The position numbers and the translations under genes were made by a program. The notes beneath the pieces were generated by a model, which saw only the letters and a list, made by a program, of their open reading frames with translations, ran no database searches and was not told where the DNA came from. Of a stretch of 64,000 nt of DNA, positions 60,901 through 64,000 are shown in pieces; within the stretch, counting starts at the first letter, position 1, and each line of letters opens with the position of its first letter. Source of the stretch: Centropus unirufus (lineage: Eukaryota > Chordata > Aves > Cuculiformes > Centropidae); the NCBI GenBank assembly GCA_013397695.1, contig VYZI01000321.1, positions 81,715 through 145,714 on the forward strand, given 5' to 3'.

Positions 60901-63900
60901 TGGGAATCTGCCTGCCCACAGGAAGTGGTGAATTAATTCCTTGGTCTGGTATTCCTGCAAAGGCAGCTTTTTCTTCACCTGTTAAAAATGTCTGTGTCTT
61001 CATTTATGAGTCTTCTCACTTTCCTTTCATTTTGTTCCCATGCCTCTGGAGAGGGGAATGAGGGAGCAGCTGTGGGTGTGCTTGGTGGCTGACCAGAGTC
61101 AACCCACCACACATGCAGTGTTTCTTTTCAGTGGAGATTCATAGTCACTGTAGAAATCATGTGTAACACGTCAAAGATAATCATTACGGTTCCAATATAT
61201 TATTTGACATGTTTTTTAACACAACTCCGTACGTAGGGGAACTGTAAACACATATCTCTTGCTTACAGTCAAAAATATTTCTTGCAGGTTGCTAAATGAC
61301 CTTTTTCCTTTATACTTTTTTTATTCATAGATCATAGCATGATGGATTTGTGGCTGAGAGAAGTCATTAATAAAGTAGATTAAGTTCTTCGCACTGAACA
61401 CAGAAAAAGGAAAGGCTAGGCAAATTTTCCCACACTTTATCTTTCTATCCATGCCCTGAAATAGGTCACAGGAAACGTGGAGAAAGTACCATGGTTAATT
61501 ATTTAGTTTATCTCAATTTCTAGCATGAGAGAAGGTTTCCCAGATATCTGATAAGAGAAACTTAAGCACAAAAGTACTGCTGCTCTCCTTCTACACCCGT
61601 ATAGTCCACAGCTTTTGTGTGGATCTTGTGAACATATTTTGTAAAGCAGTTTCCACATCCAACCATTTTCATTTGGCTAATAAATTTATAAAATTGCTTG
61701 CTTTATTACTGTCAGATTTACCTCATCCAGGTGGTATTATTTAACCACAATTAAGCAGCATTGCAAACAATGGAATGCATATGTTTTAAATGGGATTTAA
61801 GACGTTACTCCCAACCTGCACAAGTAGGGGCACCTCTACACGAGCAGTTAGTACCAAGCAAGGGTGGGCTGTTGTGTCTCAGCTGCTCAGCACAGAGATC
61901 TCTCTTTGACAATTTCAGAAAGAATGGAACAATGCTCAATACAGAACAGAGTTTCTATTCTTCTTATTATGGGCAGGATTTAGCCAGCAAAAAGTCCTAA
62001 AGCTGCTAAAAGAGGACAAATAACTTAATCTTTGCTGTACTTGCTCAGCAGTTGGTGTCTTCCCATGTAGCAAACCTCAGACTTACCTTACCTTATACCA
62101 GTTTTAGTCCTTTAAATCTCCTGACCTGGGAAGGTGCTTCCCAAGTGTCTTATTAAAAGAACTTCACAAGATTTCTGCTGCTCTGGTTTCGTCAGGTGTT
62201 TCGTATCACTGTAGGAGGGCCATATCACCCAGGGTTAATTCTCTCTGTTATTTCACAGAGCCTTAACATGAAATCTGCTGACAGAATGCCCACAGTGTGG
62301 CACCTCAAAGATCTTTCTTTTTCAGTGTATTTACAGTATGAACATTTTGTACGGTAATATATAACAACTGTGTTGCAATCTACATTAATTAATATAGCTG
62401 TAGTTCATATTCAAGTTCATTTTGTAGTTGCACTGGCCATATAGTTTATTATCATATACCATAAAACAACCAGATAACACATAACAACAATACTTTTGAC
62501 ATTTTTACGCATAGCTAAAGACTCCTAAACATCTATGTTACATTGGATTATGTTACAGGATTAAATATTTCAAGGGTCCCAGCAGGACACCTGAATTCAT
62601 ATAATTGCTGTAATTTAATTGTGCCTATTAATGAAATTCTCTAGAATTCTATCAGCCTGGAGCTTTGTGGTGAACTTCTGAATATAAAAGTCCTTTGAAC
62701 AGCTCAATCTCATTCAGAATCAGGCCTTGATGAAGCTCATTTCAGTAAATAAGACTTGAGATAACCTGTGCAAATTTTAGATTATTAAAGGGAGGAAGAA
62801 TCTTGTGAAAGAAAGTAATTGCCACAGCATTAAATGCTACCTTGAAGAATTTCTAGCATTAATTTTGTAAATATACTTTTGAAATAAACGGATATAGAAA
62901 AAAAGCACGTCAAAGTGAAATACACATTTGATGGCACACTAGCATTTGAGTCTCAATAAGTACCAGTATAATCTCACTATAATAAAATAAATGGTTAAAC
63001 ATTTCCAATTTGTCTTTTATATTTGTGAAATAGGACAGTTCCTGTCTTCCAAACACAAGAATGAAGAAAAGCCACCAATTATGCACATACACACATATAC
63101 ACATACACCTCCTACTTCAAGTTGGATATATTACCTTCATATTCATACAGGGTATTCCATTGTCCACTAATTTTGGGATACAAGATAGTAAATTGCTCCT
63201 TAACAAATATATGTCCATCTTTTACAAAAGGAGTATAGCGAATTTATCCAAAAGACCACATCTTGTCTTGAAGATGTATATGACAAAGTCCACTTTCCTC
63301 CTGTGTTTATGCTCTTACGTGCATACAATTCAAAAAATATATACATGTGTTTTCTCTATTTTTGTATTTTAACACAAAATGAAGATTTACTATAATTTCC
63401 TTTCTTCTCAAAGGCATGTATACACATGAATACATATGTGAGGCTGGGTAATTAATTCACCCTGTATCACATTGTTAGTTAGCTAGGGGGGACCCCTCAT
63501 TACATCTTGATTCTGTCTGCAATTATCTGATATCAAATGTTACTATCAGTACCTTCCCACAGATTCTTCTTCTCTTTCTGTCTCTCTTTTTTTTTTCTTT
63601 TGCTTTTTAATGGCTGATAAACATTTCCTGTTGCATACTGGCTGAGGAATCTCTCTCAAGCCCCAAGTGCAAATGAATAGGTTATAGTGATTCATAAAAA
63701 TAGGACTGTCTTCATTACTATTCAATCATTGCTGGGCCTGTGGAAAGATTCTTCAAGAGCTGGAGGCTTCCTCACTGATATTTATAACCTGCACTGAACA
63801 GTGCTAATGAATGAGTGGGTGTACGTTAAGCTGAAACGCTGTGGTATTTGATTTATATCAAGTCCAGGTCTGATTGTTAATGGTAAATCCATTAAAGTGT

Positions 63901-64000
63901 CTCTTAGATCTGCCTTAATGTACTTTGCTGCATACAATAGAGCTTAAACATTCCCATTTACTTAGCTTTTCATTATTGTTTGAATATTTGTCTTTATTAC
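57961..64000. other. Unique AT-rich non-coding DNA to window end
   Basis: No gene or transposon was recognised. A pyrimidine-rich stretch lies at 63560-63608. The stretches 62220-62760 and 63600-64000 are free of simple repeats and dense in homeodomain-like TAAT and TTAATTA motifs, including a 7-bp inverted repeat TTAATGG...CCATTAA at 63877-63895. They look like possible conserved non-coding sequence, which only alignment can confirm. Confidence 0.45.
63560..63608. repeat. Pyrimidine-rich low-complexity tract
   Basis: T and C runs, including TCTCTCTTTTTTTTTTCTTTTG, cover about 50 bp. No downstream AG with coding potential was recognised that would make it a splice acceptor tract. Confidence 0.65.

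Noticed and set aside
1..64000. CRISPR array, bacterial operon, tRNA or rRNA genes
   Set aside because: No regularly spaced repeats with unique spacers, no ribosome-binding-site-led gene runs and no cloverleaf-like gene were seen. The CR1 content shows a bird genome.

Overview
The window looks like bird nuclear DNA, from a long intergenic stretch or a very large intron. The evidence is a set of CR1 LINE copies of avian type: tails of repeated GATTCTAT or GATTCTGT, the phrase 'atagaatca...aggttggaa' read on the opposite strand, and recognisable reverse transcriptase, endonuclease and ORF1-esterase fragments. The rest is AT-rich, non-coding sequence with simple repeats. I cannot name the species. 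One base is ambiguous (n at 5546), as in a draft assembly.

No intact protein-coding gene can be supported. The two longest open frames starting with ATG are 143 codons (1973-2404, minus) and 141 codons (49365-49790, plus). For 64 kb of AT-rich DNA read in six frames, about one frame of that length is expected by chance. Neither resembles a family I recognise. I found no tRNA, rRNA, CRISPR or bacterial-type operon.

Layout. 0.87-4.04 kb: a cluster of three CR1 copies, two plus and one minus, with an unassigned minus-strand open frame between the first two. 7.68-8.00 kb: a CR1 3' end. 8-16 kb: unique AT-rich DNA with a 16-bp palindrome containing a perfect CArG box (14103-14118). 16.17-16.31 kb: a polypurine tract followed by a small perfect hairpin. 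16.3-21.2 kb: apparently unique DNA with several plus-strand open frames, none recognisable. 21.2-23.3 kb: two CR1 pieces. 28.1-30.3 kb: the most informative repeat, a minus-strand CR1 that keeps its 3' end and its 5' half (esterase-like ORF1 and the start of the endonuclease) but has lost most of the reverse transcriptase. 30.5-31.1 kb: an LTR-like segment with CCAAT and TATA boxes. 38.5-38.75 kb: a GATA microsatellite beside a CR1 3' remnant. 46.57 kb: a G-rich quadruplex candidate. 48.8 kb: a spaced 22-bp direct repeat. The remainder is unique AT-rich DNA, some of which looks like possible conserved non-coding sequence.

There is no set of genes working together here. What can be read is the history of retroelement insertion and decay plus a few candidate regulatory or structural sites. 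I did not find a convincing new biological system.
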